A stretch of DNA of 46,018 bases from Fabrea salina (GCA_022984795.1 JALIHJ010000087.1:1-46018); one strand, 5' to 3'. Shown: positions 16,459-24,851, counted from the first letter of the stretch. Notes: generated by a model not told the origin, from the sequence alone. A program made the numbers and translations.

Positions 16459-17304
16459 TTAATTAAGGTTCCAGTTTATTTCTTGAATGCCTTTTTCTCT
16501 TAAGTACTCGTTTGCAGCTGAAAAGTGCCCGCAGGTGTAAAAGCCACCTTTGGAAGCGCTCAGTGGCGAAGGGTGGCAGGCTTCGAGAACTAAGTGCTTG
16601 GACCTGTTCACTCCTTTGGCCTTTTTTTGGGCGTAGGAACCCCACAGCATAAACACCACTCCTGACCTTTGGCTGTTTATCACTTTAATCACTTCGTCAG
16701 TGAAACTTTCCCAGCCTTTGTTGGCGTGGGAGTTGGGTTTGCCCTGTCTCACAGTCAAACAAGCATTTAGCATAAACACTCCTTGTCTGGCCCACTCCGA
16801 CAAGTTCCCGTGCTTAGGAGTTTTAAAGGTAACTTTAGGGTCGGTTTCCAAGCACTTGTAAATGTTGCGCAGACTCCCAGGGACCTTGACTCCGTCGTGC
16901 ACAGAGAAGCTGAGTCCCATAGCTTCAGTGGGGCCAGGGTAGGGGTCTTGCCCCACAACAACTACCTTCACCTGGTCAAAAGGAGTGAGTTTAAAAGCTG
17001 TAAATATCTCTCCAGCAGGTGGGCGGCAAGTGAATTCTGAGTACTCTCTAGAAACCCAGGAGTAGATTTCTTTGAGTCTGTTTGAAGAAAGAAACGAATC
17101 CAAAGCACTTCTCCAGGACTCATCCAGTTGAGTTTCCCAGTCAGAGTAAGTGAAGGGCACTGGAAGTTCCTTAACCTCTTCCTGAGGAGCTTTTGGCTTC
17201 TTGGCAGCAGGGGTTTCTTTGGTTTGGGGTTTTCTTGTTCTTTTCCGAGTTACGAACTTGTCCATTTTATTCGCGCTCAAAAGTCTGTTTAGGTTTCTGA
17301 GCAT
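16459..17304 (-). CDS. UNG: Uracil-DNA glycosylase, possible dual start
   Basis: A family-1 UDG that removes uracil from DNA. It shows the water-activating loop GQDPYPGPTEAMGLSFSV, the GVFMLNACLTVRQGKPNSH segment and the HPSPLSASKGGF motif with the catalytic His. The usual GQDPYH has Pro in place of His, and the following NQAHG is TEAMG. Two in-frame starts are plausible. The ATG at 17304 gives the leader MLRNLNRLLSANK, which looks like a mitochondrial presequence. The ATG at 17265 follows AATAAA and starts MDKFVTRKRTRKPQTK, which looks like a nuclear localisation signal. This parallels the UNG1/UNG2 isoforms of animals. It is divergent from the CHY zinc-finger gene, 38 bp away. Confidence 0.92.
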   Translation of the reverse strand: MLRNLNRLLSANKMDKFVTRKRTRKPQTKETPAAKKPKAPQEEVKELPVPFTYSDWETQLDESWRSALDSFLSSNRLKEIYSWVSREYSEFTCRPPAGEIFTAFKLTPFDQVKVVVVGQDPYPGPTEAMGLSFSVHDGVKVPGSLRNIYKCLETDPKVTFKTPKHGNLSEWARQGVFMLNACLTVRQGKPNSHANKGWESFTDEVIKVINSQRSGVVFMLWGSYAQKKAKGVNRSKHLVLEACHPSPLSASKGGFYTCGHFSAANEYLREKGIQEINWNLN

Positions 17305-17342
17305 TTCAAGCTTAAGTTAAGAGTTACACAAAATGGCTAATA

Positions 17343-17642
17343 ATGTGTAAGCACATACTGAACGCACAAGTCCAAGTAAGAGCTACTTGCTGCCAGCAGT
17401 GGTTCGACTGTCCTGAGTGCCACGAAGAAGTTTCAAACCACCCGCTGTCTAAGTCAAACGAACTAGTTTTTGCGTGCAAAAAATGCCGCAAAGTGTTCAG
17501 AAAGAATGTGCTAGAGTGGGAAGAATCCGACGAGTATTGTCCACGCTGCGACAACCACTTTGTAAGGCCTGCAATCACTCCAGAGAACAAGTCAGTGTAC
17601 ACTGCAGCTGATAACATACAGAAAGAAGGCCCTCAGTACTAA
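17343..17642 (+). CDS. CHY-type zinc-finger protein
   Basis: The product is 99 residues, almost entirely a zinc-binding module: MCKHILNAQVQVRATCCQQW, then FDCPECHEE, FACKKCRKVFRK and YCPRCDNHFV. The cysteine/histidine spacing matches the CHY-zinc-finger proteins of fungi and protists, which include relatives of the yeast Hot13 group; the exact role of this version is unknown. A shorter ATG ten bases upstream (17333) is in another frame and closes after five codons. The 3' neighbour converges with a 32-bp gap. Confidence 0.75.
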   Translation: MCKHILNAQVQVRATCCQQWFDCPECHEEVSNHPLSKSNELVFACKKCRKVFRKNVLEWEESDEYCPRCDNHFVRPAITPENKSVYTAADNIQKEGPQY

Positions 17643-17674
17643 TTGACCGCTAAGCTTAATTCTTTAATTTAAAC

Positions 17675-19297
17675 TCACACTATTTCGCAGTAGTTGGGCA
17701 GAGGCAACTGGACTTCTCCAGTCCACTCGTTGTTTTTCTTGATAGACGGTATGTCGAACTGCGCTTGTGACAAAATGCAGATTTGAATGGGGTTTTCAAA
17801 AGCTCTGTTTCCTTTGATCTGAGCTTTGACCCAGTCTCTGATGTTGATTCCTACTTCAGTGTTTCTGTAGACTTCGTTGTCTTCCAACAAGACACTAGCT
17901 TCTATTCGTTCGTAAAGGTTGCCTTCGTTGTCCTTTTTAGGCTCTTTTCCGCCTGCAAACGTAGCCCCTGTTCTCTTGTTGTCGTGGATTGAGTTCCCTA
18001 ACACTTCTGTAGTTCCGTCAACAACAAGTATCCCGTCGTTGTTTTCGTAGATTTCGTTTGAGAAGATCTTGCAGTCGTTCGGCTCGAACAAAAACACTCC
18101 TTCACATCTACCTTTGTAGATTCTGTTTTCTGAGATACTCAGAGGTCCCCTGCCTCCAGCTATGTTGGCTCTTAAGTTCCCGTAGATCCTGTTTTTCTCA
18201 ATGATTGCTGAAGTGTCTGTGACGAGCAGTATGCCTTGCCACACGTTTTCAAGTATTTCGTTGCCTCTGATTTCAGCCTGCGCTGAGTCGTCTAGCATGA
18301 TGCCTGCCTTTCGGTTGTTGCCTATAAAAGAGTTGTTTTCTATGAGTGCTTTGCACATGTCGCCTTTCACAGTAATCCCATTTTCGTTTTCGTAGATTTG
18401 GTTTCCTGAGATCTTCACAAAGGCCCCTCCCACGTCTGTAGTTACTTCTACTCCGTTTCCGAAGTTGCACCTGATTTTGTTTTTAATCAAAACAGGACTG
18501 GAGTCCACTGCTTGCACACCTACTTCGTTGTACTTAATTTCGTTTTCTTTGACTTTGGCTTGGTTGCCTTTAGTTACCATGATGCCGGCTGTTTGGTTCT
18601 GCATGATTTTGTTGTGTTGCAGCACAGGCACTGACTCAGGAGTGTCACACAGAACTCCGTAGTTCAGGTTGTCTGTTATTATGCACTGGGCAATGCATAT
18701 GCTGCTTTCAGTTTGGTTCTTCAACACGACTCCTGAGTCTTTGTGCTTGTGCACCTTGCACGAGTGCATGTTGAGGTTGGCGTCTTCACAAAGGATTCCT
18801 ATTGAAGCTACGTTGTGGGTGCCTTTGATTTCGCAGTAGTTTAAAAACACTTCTCCGTCACTGATAAGTACTCCTGGCATGGGGTTCTTGATATTTCCTA
18901 GTGAAATCTGGCAGTCTTCCAGTGTAACGCTTCCGTTTTCTACCCAAACGCCACAGTCCATGTTTTGGTCATAGGACAGTTCTTCTAGCCAGTGTTTGTC
19001 TGAAACTAGTCTTTCAGGGGCTTTGTGGATTAGTTTAAACCCTTTAATTGTACAGGTTTCTTTAGCTTCTAAAGAAACTGAAATCAACGGTCCTTTGTTG
19101 GTGGAAAGTTGCACTTCGCCGTTTGTTTCTTTAGCTTCTAAAGTTAAACCGGGTTTCTTGATCTCTACACTGCGAGTGTAAAGTCCTGGACAAACTACTA
19201 TACGGGAACCTGGACTAGCAGCATTTACTGCTTCTTGTATGTTTCTGTACTTGCCAATGCCTGGAGCTACTAGTAAAAAGTCTTCTGAGGGTTCCAT
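17675..19297 (-). CDS. Right-handed beta-helix (FBXO11-like) protein
   Basis: The 540-residue product is made of parallel beta-helix (PbH1/CASH) repeats. After DFLLVAPGIGKYRNIQEAV it runs through about 16 turns with recurring N-x-I/G signatures such as NGITVKGD, GIMLDDSAQAEIRGNEI and GILVVDGTTEVLGNSI. These match the repeats of FBXO10/FBXO11 and bacterial NosD-like proteins. No F-box is visible, so a ubiquitin-ligase role should not be assumed; binding of a long partner or glycan is possible. It ends in TGA, the only clear TGA stop among recognised genes; two codons later comes TAA. The start follows CATATTA. A short gene-free stretch of 155 bp separates it from the phosphatase gene. Confidence 0.85.
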   Translation of the reverse strand: MEPSEDFLLVAPGIGKYRNIQEAVNAASPGSRIVVCPGLYTRSVEIKKPGLTLEAKETNGEVQLSTNKGPLISVSLEAKETCTIKGFKLIHKAPERLVSDKHWLEELSYDQNMDCGVWVENGSVTLEDCQISLGNIKNPMPGVLISDGEVFLNYCEIKGTHNVASIGILCEDANLNMHSCKVHKHKDSGVVLKNQTESSICIAQCIITDNLNYGVLCDTPESVPVLQHNKIMQNQTAGIMVTKGNQAKVKENEIKYNEVGVQAVDSSPVLIKNKIRCNFGNGVEVTTDVGGAFVKISGNQIYENENGITVKGDMCKALIENNSFIGNNRKAGIMLDDSAQAEIRGNEILENVWQGILLVTDTSAIIEKNRIYGNLRANIAGGRGPLSISENRIYKGRCEGVFLFEPNDCKIFSNEIYENNDGILVVDGTTEVLGNSIHDNKRTGATFAGGKEPKKDNEGNLYERIEASVLLEDNEVYRNTEVGINIRDWVKAQIKGNRAFENPIQICILSQAQFDIPSIKKNNEWTGEVQLPLPNYCEIV

Positions 19298-19452
19298 TAA
19301 TATGAAACTAGTTAGTTACAGAAGCACTCTGCAACAACTTAGTAGAGATTAAAGGGATTATTACGGTCTTTGAGAAATCAAGGGCGACTTCGATAGTTTG
19401 AGTCCAGTTTCTGCTGGCTTAATTCTTTGGTTTAAGTTTTTTTATAGTATAA

Positions 19453-20613
19453 ATGAAAGAACTCTACTTCATCTTAGGACTCTTCTTTGTGCTGCTGACT
19501 GCTTTTATAGTAGTGGTTATATCAGAAACAGCCTCAGCTGGGTCAACTTCAAGCATTAGAAAGTACCCCTTCACAGGCACAGGACCTCTTAGGTTCCACT
19601 TAGTAGGCGACTGGGGCGACTTGAGAAAATCCACCAAAAAAGAAGACAACGGAACCCTTCCTGTGACTTATGTAGCTGACGCAATGCGCATCCAAGCTTC
19701 CAAAAAGCCTATTTCCATGGTGATCTCAGTAGGTGACAACATCTATGAAAAGCCCAAAGGCAAGTTTGACGAAAGGTTTTACACACTCATGTTCAAAGAC
19801 TTTGACTACGGATCCATAGCTATGAAGCCTTGGTACCTTGTGTTAGGAAACCACGACTGTTACTCAGGTGTGGATGATGAATTGGACATGGACGGTTTGT
19901 TTCCAATGTGGAACATGCCTTCTCCTTACTACAACAAAACCTTTCCACTGGGAGGACACAACGTAGCAGGGTTTGCTTTTCTCAATGGATGCGAAGTGGC
20001 CTGTGAAGACTGGAAGTCCTATAAAGGAGTGGATGAGTGCGGTGACATGAGCTTCAACCCTACTAACAAAAGCATTACTGAGGAGTACAACTGGCTAGAA
20101 GGAGTGCTTAAGAACTGGAGCATGAACCCGCATATGGTTTGGAAGGTAGTAGTGGTGCACCAAGGAATGTTTTCTATTAGTAAGTGGCACGGAGACAACG
20201 AAGCTATGAAAAAAAGACTTTTTCCTTTGTTGCAGAAGTACTCAGTGGACGCTATGATGAGTGGACACGACCACTCCATGCAGTACTACTACATTAAGCA
20301 CGATGCTCAGTTTATTCCTGGAAACTACAGTGACTCAACCTGTGGGTCTACTACTTCGCACACAGTGGGCGGCAAAACTTCTTACAAGTTCAAAAAAGGA
20401 GATATTCACGAGTTCTTGATGGGAGCTTCGGGAGCTGAAATTGCTGAGATATGCCCAGGAAGAACTACCCAGATGGCTAGCTTGTTTTACGCCAACTCGA
20501 CTTACGGCTTCGCAGACGTCTACATGGACCCTTACACCTTTAAGGTGACTTACTTGAACGCCCGTGATGCTTCCAGACTTTTTGAAGTTACCATAGAAGC
20601 TAGTAATGCTTAA
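19453..20613 (+). CDS. Tartrate-resistant (purple) acid phosphatase, membrane-anchored
   Basis: This 386-residue metallophosphoesterase resembles ACP5. A hydrophobic N-terminus (about residues 4-24, FILGLFFVLLTAFIVVVI) acts as signal peptide or anchor. Metal-binding motifs appear in order: GDWGD (52-56), GDN (94-96), GNHD (132-135), a VVHQGMF segment where ACP5 has GHYP, and GHDH near 271-274. Several sequons suggest glycosylation. Purple acid phosphatases use a binuclear iron or mixed-metal centre and act in lysosomes or outside the cell. TAGTATAA abuts the ATG. Its stop lies 4 bp from that of the convergent small gene. Confidence 0.92.
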   Translation: MKELYFILGLFFVLLTAFIVVVISETASAGSTSSIRKYPFTGTGPLRFHLVGDWGDLRKSTKKEDNGTLPVTYVADAMRIQASKKPISMVISVGDNIYEKPKGKFDERFYTLMFKDFDYGSIAMKPWYLVLGNHDCYSGVDDELDMDGLFPMWNMPSPYYNKTFPLGGHNVAGFAFLNGCEVACEDWKSYKGVDECGDMSFNPTNKSITEEYNWLEGVLKNWSMNPHMVWKVVVVHQGMFSISKWHGDNEAMKKRLFPLLQKYSVDAMMSGHDHSMQYYYIKHDAQFIPGNYSDSTCGSTTSHTVGGKTSYKFKKGDIHEFLMGASGAEIAEICPGRTTQMASLFYANSTYGFADVYMDPYTFKVTYLNARDASRLFEVTIEASNA

Positions 20614-20617
20614 AAGA

Positions 20618-20881
20618 TTATTTAATACCTATTGTGCTCTGAGGAAGTGCAGTGCCATTGATGTCTATGACTGAATCGTCGTCCTCGCCAAGGGCAGCTA
20701 GTTCGTCTAGAAGTCCGTAGTTGGCAATGGCACTGGCAATCCCTGGGGATCTTATCAGCATGCAAGAGGTGTTAGCTATGCTTATTTTAGGGATGTTCTG
20801 GTAGTAACAGCCTACTTTGGAGGCTTGTCTGAAGGTAGAAGCGCATCTTGCCATAGTCCTTGCGTATGTGTAAAGCCCCAT
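20618..20881 (-). CDS. Small protein, unknown, possible mitochondrial leader
   Basis: The 87-residue product MGLYTYARTMARCASTFRQA... has an N-terminal ~30 residues rich in Arg, Ser and Ala without acids, as in mitochondrial presequences. The rest contains an Ala-rich helix (SPGIASAIANYGLLDELAAL) and an acidic patch GEDDDS. No family is recognised. Support comes from the exact packing: the stop is 4 bp from the phosphatase stop and the start, preceded by GAATAAAA, is divergent from the next gene with 33 bp between. Confidence 0.6.
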   Translation of the reverse strand: MGLYTYARTMARCASTFRQASKVGCYYQNIPKISIANTSCMLIRSPGIASAIANYGLLDELAALGEDDDSVIDINGTALPQSTIGIK

Positions 20882-20914
20882 TTTTATTCTTAGAGTTTTC
20901 TAATCGCATTAAAT

Positions 20915-21547
20915 ATGAAAGTGTCTAACTACGAAAGCCCCAGAAACTCCTCCCAGTCTAAAATAATGCGAGTTCCCCCTACCGGGTACTCCTCTGAACT
21001 AAGTCCTGAAAAAAAGACTTACTCAATCAGGTACGACTTTGACCCTGAGTCCTTTACCTTCGAACTCTACGACCCCCAAGGCCACCTAGACGCTTTTGTT
21101 GAGTCTTGCGCTGCACCAGCTGGAGTGGCAGAACTAACCATCCAGCAAATCAACAGTTCTATACTGCGGGACATCAAGAACTCCAAAAACATATACTACA
21201 ACCCCAAATCCTACACGTACACGAAGTGGGGGTTCCTAGTAGTTGGGCTTCTCACTATGGTGTTTTTCGGACTCATAACTCTTAGCAGTTACTACTTTGA
21301 CAACGAGTTCTTAGCCATACTGGGGTTCATCTTTTTGCTGTTAGGAGTTCTGATTGAAGTGGTAGTTATACTTTACGACGGAGAAATCAGGTTCACTCGC
21401 AGCAAAAAAATAGTGAACTTAAAAGACATCAGGGCGAAGCAAAGAGCTTTAGAAATCATTGAAAGTTTCAATTCCAAGTTAATAAAGTACTCTATGAAGT
21501 TCAAGCTTTCCAAGAACTCGCAATGCCTAATTTTAGTTAAGATCTAG
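20915..21547 (+). CDS. Two-span membrane protein, unknown
   Basis: The 210-residue product has a Ser-rich N-terminus, then a soluble segment (YSIRYDFDPESFTFELYDPQ) and a helix (IQQINSSILRDIKNSKNI). Two membrane spans follow at about residues 105-127 and 132-156. It ends in a charged helix and a short beta strand (SQCLILVKI). The domain order helix, two spans, helix, strand resembles the C-terminal half of the RP2-like protein encoded convergently next door, with which it overlaps by 11 bp. Distant paralogy is possible but not shown. The start follows GCATTAAAT. Confidence 0.65.
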   Translation: MKVSNYESPRNSSQSKIMRVPPTGYSSELSPEKKTYSIRYDFDPESFTFELYDPQGHLDAFVESCAAPAGVAELTIQQINSSILRDIKNSKNIYYNPKSYTYTKWGFLVVGLLTMVFFGLITLSSYYFDNEFLAILGFIFLLLGVLIEVVVILYDGEIRFTRSKKIVNLKDIRAKQRALEIIESFNSKLIKYSMKFKLSKNSQCLILVKI

Positions 21548-22796
21548 CTTCTACATTGATTTCAAAGTACCTCAAGTCAGCCCTGAGAAAGGCTGGGAAC
21601 CTTTCGTATGTGGTGTTTTTTTCTTTTTCTATGAATTTTTGGACCTCGTCTTCGCCTTGCTTTCTTAGTTTGGAACTCGATAAAACAACTAAACTTTCAA
21701 TTGCAATCACACCTCCTACTGCAATTATAACTGCCAAAATGTACACTCCTAGGTCCCACTCAGCTACCATCCTCAGAACCTCCATCACCAAAAACAACAC
21801 AAAAAACCCCACCAGTCCACAAAACCCCTCTATAAACAAACTTCTTAGTTTTTCGTTGTAAGGCTCTGCTTTTTCTGAAAGCATTTTAAGGGTTTTTTGG
21901 ATTTCTCCTGAAGGAATGTTGCTGATCTGTGTGTAGTTAGGCAACTGGTAGCCTACCTTCGGTCTGTAGTAACAAGTGATCTTTTGGACTCTTAAGCTAG
22001 GAGCTCTGTTGACAGTGGGTTCTTTGACAGGGGTCATTTCTCTGTTTTTCTGGAAAGGCACATGCTGTCTGAGGTCACTGCGTGGTTCCTCTCCTAAAGT
22101 CACTATTTGGGGTTCTTCAGTGACTTCAATTCTTTCAGAAGTGGGGTTCTTGTTGATGTCCAAGTTGACAGGTTGCCCCACAGGTATTTTTTTTCTGTCT
22201 TCAGCAAGGGTTAGTTTCTGTTGGTCCTTAACTACTTCTATTTTTTCGGACTCCAAAGAAACCACTGGGTTCTCTGAAGGAGGCAGTCCAGGTATTTCTT
22301 TGACTTCTTCGTAGAAGTTGGAAGCTATCAAAAAGGAGTAACCTTTTGAGTCCCCAGAAATGTCAGTTATGTTGTTCCAGTTGTTCTGGGAAGGGTCCAG
22401 GTTAGCTTTTTTAAAGTGCTCTTCTTGCTTGGGGTAAGCAAAGTTGTAACTAGCAAACCTTATGTTGTGCGAGTTCTCAATAATAGGGTTCGACCTTGAA
22501 TATAGAAAAACTGTGCTTTCGTTGGAGTCTTTTATACGGATTTGCTGAGTTGCTATTGAGAACACACATCCTGTGCAGTTACGCACAAAGCAGGCTCCTG
22601 TGACTGGACCTATAAAAATCTTAGAGTTCTTGCAATTATTTATACTAACTTGGGCTGAGTAGTCCATTAAGTAAACTTTACAGTTGGTTAGGTTTTCTAA
22701 GCTGAAGTTTTCCCCGTTAATTGTTTCGGGGACTTTTTCTAGTACTTCGTTGCTTGTGTTTTTAAAAGCAAAAGGGGCGCTTCTGCCTAGTTCCAT
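21537..22796 (-). CDS. RP2-like TBCC domain fused to two membrane spans
   Basis: Residues ~12-170 of this 419-residue protein are a TBCC/CARP beta-helix of the XRP2 (RP2) type: TINGENFSLENLTNCKVYLMD, then IFIGPVTGACFVRNCTGC, the finger QQIRIKDS with an Arg (about residue 87) matching RP2 Arg118, and NPIIENSHNIRF with a Glu near 107. RP2 is the GTPase-activating protein for ARL3, which unloads lipidated cargo in cilia. Here the myristoylated/palmitoylated N-terminus of RP2 is missing (MELGRS), and the NDPK-like C-terminus is replaced by a disordered linker (about 175-285) and a domain with two membrane spans (about 317-340 and 348-372) ending YFEINVEARS. The start lies 3 bp after the DnaJ stop, in the sequence TAATAAATG. 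Confidence 0.85.
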   Translation of the reverse strand: MELGRSAPFAFKNTSNEVLEKVPETINGENFSLENLTNCKVYLMDYSAQVSINNCKNSKIFIGPVTGACFVRNCTGCVFSIATQQIRIKDSNESTVFLYSRSNPIIENSHNIRFASYNFAYPKQEEHFKKANLDPSQNNWNNITDISGDSKGYSFLIASNFYEEVKEIPGLPPSENPVVSLESEKIEVVKDQQKLTLAEDRKKIPVGQPVNLDINKNPTSERIEVTEEPQIVTLGEEPRSDLRQHVPFQKNREMTPVKEPTVNRAPSLRVQKITCYYRPKVGYQLPNYTQISNIPSGEIQKTLKMLSEKAEPYNEKLRSLFIEGFCGLVGFFVLFLVMEVLRMVAEWDLGVYILAVIIAVGGVIAIESLVVLSSSKLRKQGEDEVQKFIEKEKNTTYERFPAFLRADLRYFEINVEARS

Positions 22797-22799
22797 TTA

Positions 22800-23333
22800 T
22801 TAACTCACTGGGTAGATGAAACTCTCTATGGCCAAAACGGTCAAGTAGTAAGACAACCCTGAACCTGCAGTCAGTGAAACCAAAGCACACAGTCTGAAGT
22901 TGCTTAGGTTGTCCAGGAACTTCTGATGACTTGGTTCTGGTTTTTTGAACTGCTTAGTTTGGCTCCAAAGCATCTTGGGCAGGGCCCACTGGTCTTTGTC
23001 CAGTTGGTCTGCCATCACTTGGTCCCACTTCTGGAACTCTTTCCAGGCTGCTTCTTGTGGGTATCGGGTGCCGTATTCTTCTCTGAAGGACTCCATTCGG
23101 TCTATGTCTTCAGCGTTCAGGTACCCTTTTTCTAAGTCGTACTCGTAGCGTTTTTCGTCGTCCATAAGGGTCTGGTAGGCCTCTGCGTACTGTTTAAAGG
23201 AGTCAGTGCCAGTGCTTGTGTCGGGGTGGTGGATCTTAGCTAAGGAGTAGTAAGCCTTTTTGATGGTTTCTTTGTCAGCGTTTTTGGGGACGCTTAAAAG
23301 CGAGTAGTAACAAGATGAAAAGCGTCTTAGCAT
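22800..23333 (-). CDS. Mitochondrial-type J-domain protein
   Basis: The product is 177 residues. MLRRFSSCYY looks like a cleavable mitochondrial leader and runs directly into a J domain (about residues 9-70) with the HPD tripeptide in AKIHHPDTSTGTDSF. J proteins stimulate HSP70 ATPase. The remainder has a DRMESFREEYGTRYP segment seen in short mitochondrial DnaJ-like proteins, and a hydrophobic stretch near the C-terminus (ALVSLTAGSGLSYYLTVLAI) that probably spans the inner membrane. The start codon overlaps the LSG1 stop by one base (TAATG). Confidence 0.85.
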   Translation of the reverse strand: MLRRFSSCYYSLLSVPKNADKETIKKAYYSLAKIHHPDTSTGTDSFKQYAEAYQTLMDDEKRYEYDLEKGYLNAEDIDRMESFREEYGTRYPQEAAWKEFQKWDQVMADQLDKDQWALPKMLWSQTKQFKKPEPSHQKFLDNLSNFRLCALVSLTAGSGLSYYLTVLAIESFIYPVS

Positions 23334-24851
23334 TAATTATGGTTTCTGTTTCGGATGTTGAATCCCTGGCCTTCTTTCTTCTTCTGCATTTCTTTGAGTT
23401 TGTGGTTTAGGTCTTCCCCTCTGCGGGCTGCGAACTTCAGTTCTCGTTTGTCTTGTTTAGTGAGTTTAAAGCCTCCTTCGTAAGTGACTCCGTCAGACTC
23501 AACCTTAAGTGCAGGTTCTGCTTTGACTGCAAAAGAACTCTTCGTCAACATCCACTGGCTTTTGGGGAGCAGGCTCTTCAATGGGGGTTTCGTGGCCTGG
23601 TGGAAGGTGGCAGTAAAGTAACTTGCCTTTCACGTAGTCTTTAAGGATCTTTCTGGCTACTTTGTTTTCGTTAGGAAGTCCTCTTCCTGTGAAGTACCCT
23701 CTTTTGGTGCCTATGGCTCCAAGGAGTTCTCGAGCTTCTACTCTGCCTCCAAGTTGTATTCCGTACAACTTTTCGAACTCCGAAGAGTGCACACGCAAAC
23801 ACAGTATTTCCACAGGCGAAATCACGTCTTTGAGGTTGTCTATTGGAAGTACTCCGCAAGTAACCATTTCTGCCCTCGAAGACAGTACTGAAGGAAACAC
23901 TAAACCTGGACAGTCACACAAACTCACCTTTTCAGAGAGCTCAAGTGACTGCAGGTGCTTGGTTTTTCCAGGCTGTGCAGCAACAGCAACTCTTTTCTGG
24001 CCACAAATCACGTTGATAACTGAGGACTTGCCCACGTTGGGGTAGCCTACAAACCCTATGGTCAGGTGGCCTTCAAAGTCCCTACTGAGCTTTTCTAGGA
24101 GTTCTGAAGACGAGTGGATGTAAGCAGGGTCAGAGTTAAAGCTTTCTCCGAACTCTGAGTCCTTTTGCAGTCCCTCGTCAATCAACTCTTGTTCAGTCGT
24201 TGCAGAGAACCAAACTACTTCCAAGTGCTCCCCAGCAAAGTACTCAGCCCACTTAAGTCGGGTGTCCCTGTCAACTAAGTCGGCTTTGTTAAGCACCACT
24301 ACGAACTTTTTGCCCAGTTCTGAAATGTACTGTTCTAGGTCAGGACTTCTGAAGAAAAGGGGGTTCCGGGAATCCACAATCTGACACACCACATTGCTTC
24401 TTTCCAAAACTCGCCAGAGCTGCCTCCACATGTCTAGGTTCTTTTCAAAAGGAGTCACAGCTTTGTCCAGGGAGTTTTCCTCGGTTTCAGCGATTTGGCG
24501 TCTCCACTCCAGAAAGGAGTTGTGCTCAAGTTCTTGGAGTTGCTCGGCTGTGGTTGAGGAGTCCCATTTGGGACGTTTGGGCAGCTGCAGAGGAGTGTAA
24601 GTCTGGCCTTGAACTGCTGTGTTTATAGTTGACCGAGAAACTAAGCGTGTTTCAGACACTAAGTTCATTTGGCGTTCTGCCTGGAACTGTCTGTTGGACA
24701 TCTGTGCAAGGGACATGAACTCTTCAATGTCGTTTTGGTCGATTACTGACTGGATTTTAGGACCTTCAGTTGTGTGTAAGTAGCTTTTGGACTGTTGTTG
24801 TTTGTTTTTGTTTTTGATGAGTGATTTGCCAAGGTTGGATTTTTTAGGCAT
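23333..24851 (-). CDS. LSG1: LSG1, circularly permuted GTPase of 60S maturation, one frame slip
   Basis: This YlqF/MMR1-HSR1 GTPase acts in the cytoplasm to release NMD3 from the nascent 60S subunit. The G motifs are in permuted order: NKAD (about residues 188-191), then GFVGYPNVGKSS (about 266-277), PGKTKHLQ, and DCPG (about 313-316). The N-terminal coiled region and the C-terminal GHETPIEEP, FKLTKQDKRELKFAARRG and basic end are as in LSG1. The start MPKKSNLG follows TTATAAA, 6 bp from the divergent AK7 start. The frame changes by one base near 23530-23545; both frames are open for ~75 bp there. A T run (TTCTTTTGC, minus strand) with one extra T is the simplest reading. A 16-nt GT...AG intron is also arithmetically possible. 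The total is about 505 residues. Confidence 0.92.

Noticed and set aside
19302-19352. A 16-codon ORF (MKLVSYRSTLQQLSRD) divergent from the beta-helix gene, starting 4 bp away after ATTAAT
   Set aside because: The start context is good, but the ORF is very short, has no recognisable motif and leaves ~100 bp unexplained before the phosphatase gene. I cannot support it as a gene.
19298-19452. Possible tRNA or small RNA in the 155-bp spacer
   Set aside because: No A-box/B-box pair, no cloverleaf and no terminal T run in the right place were seen.
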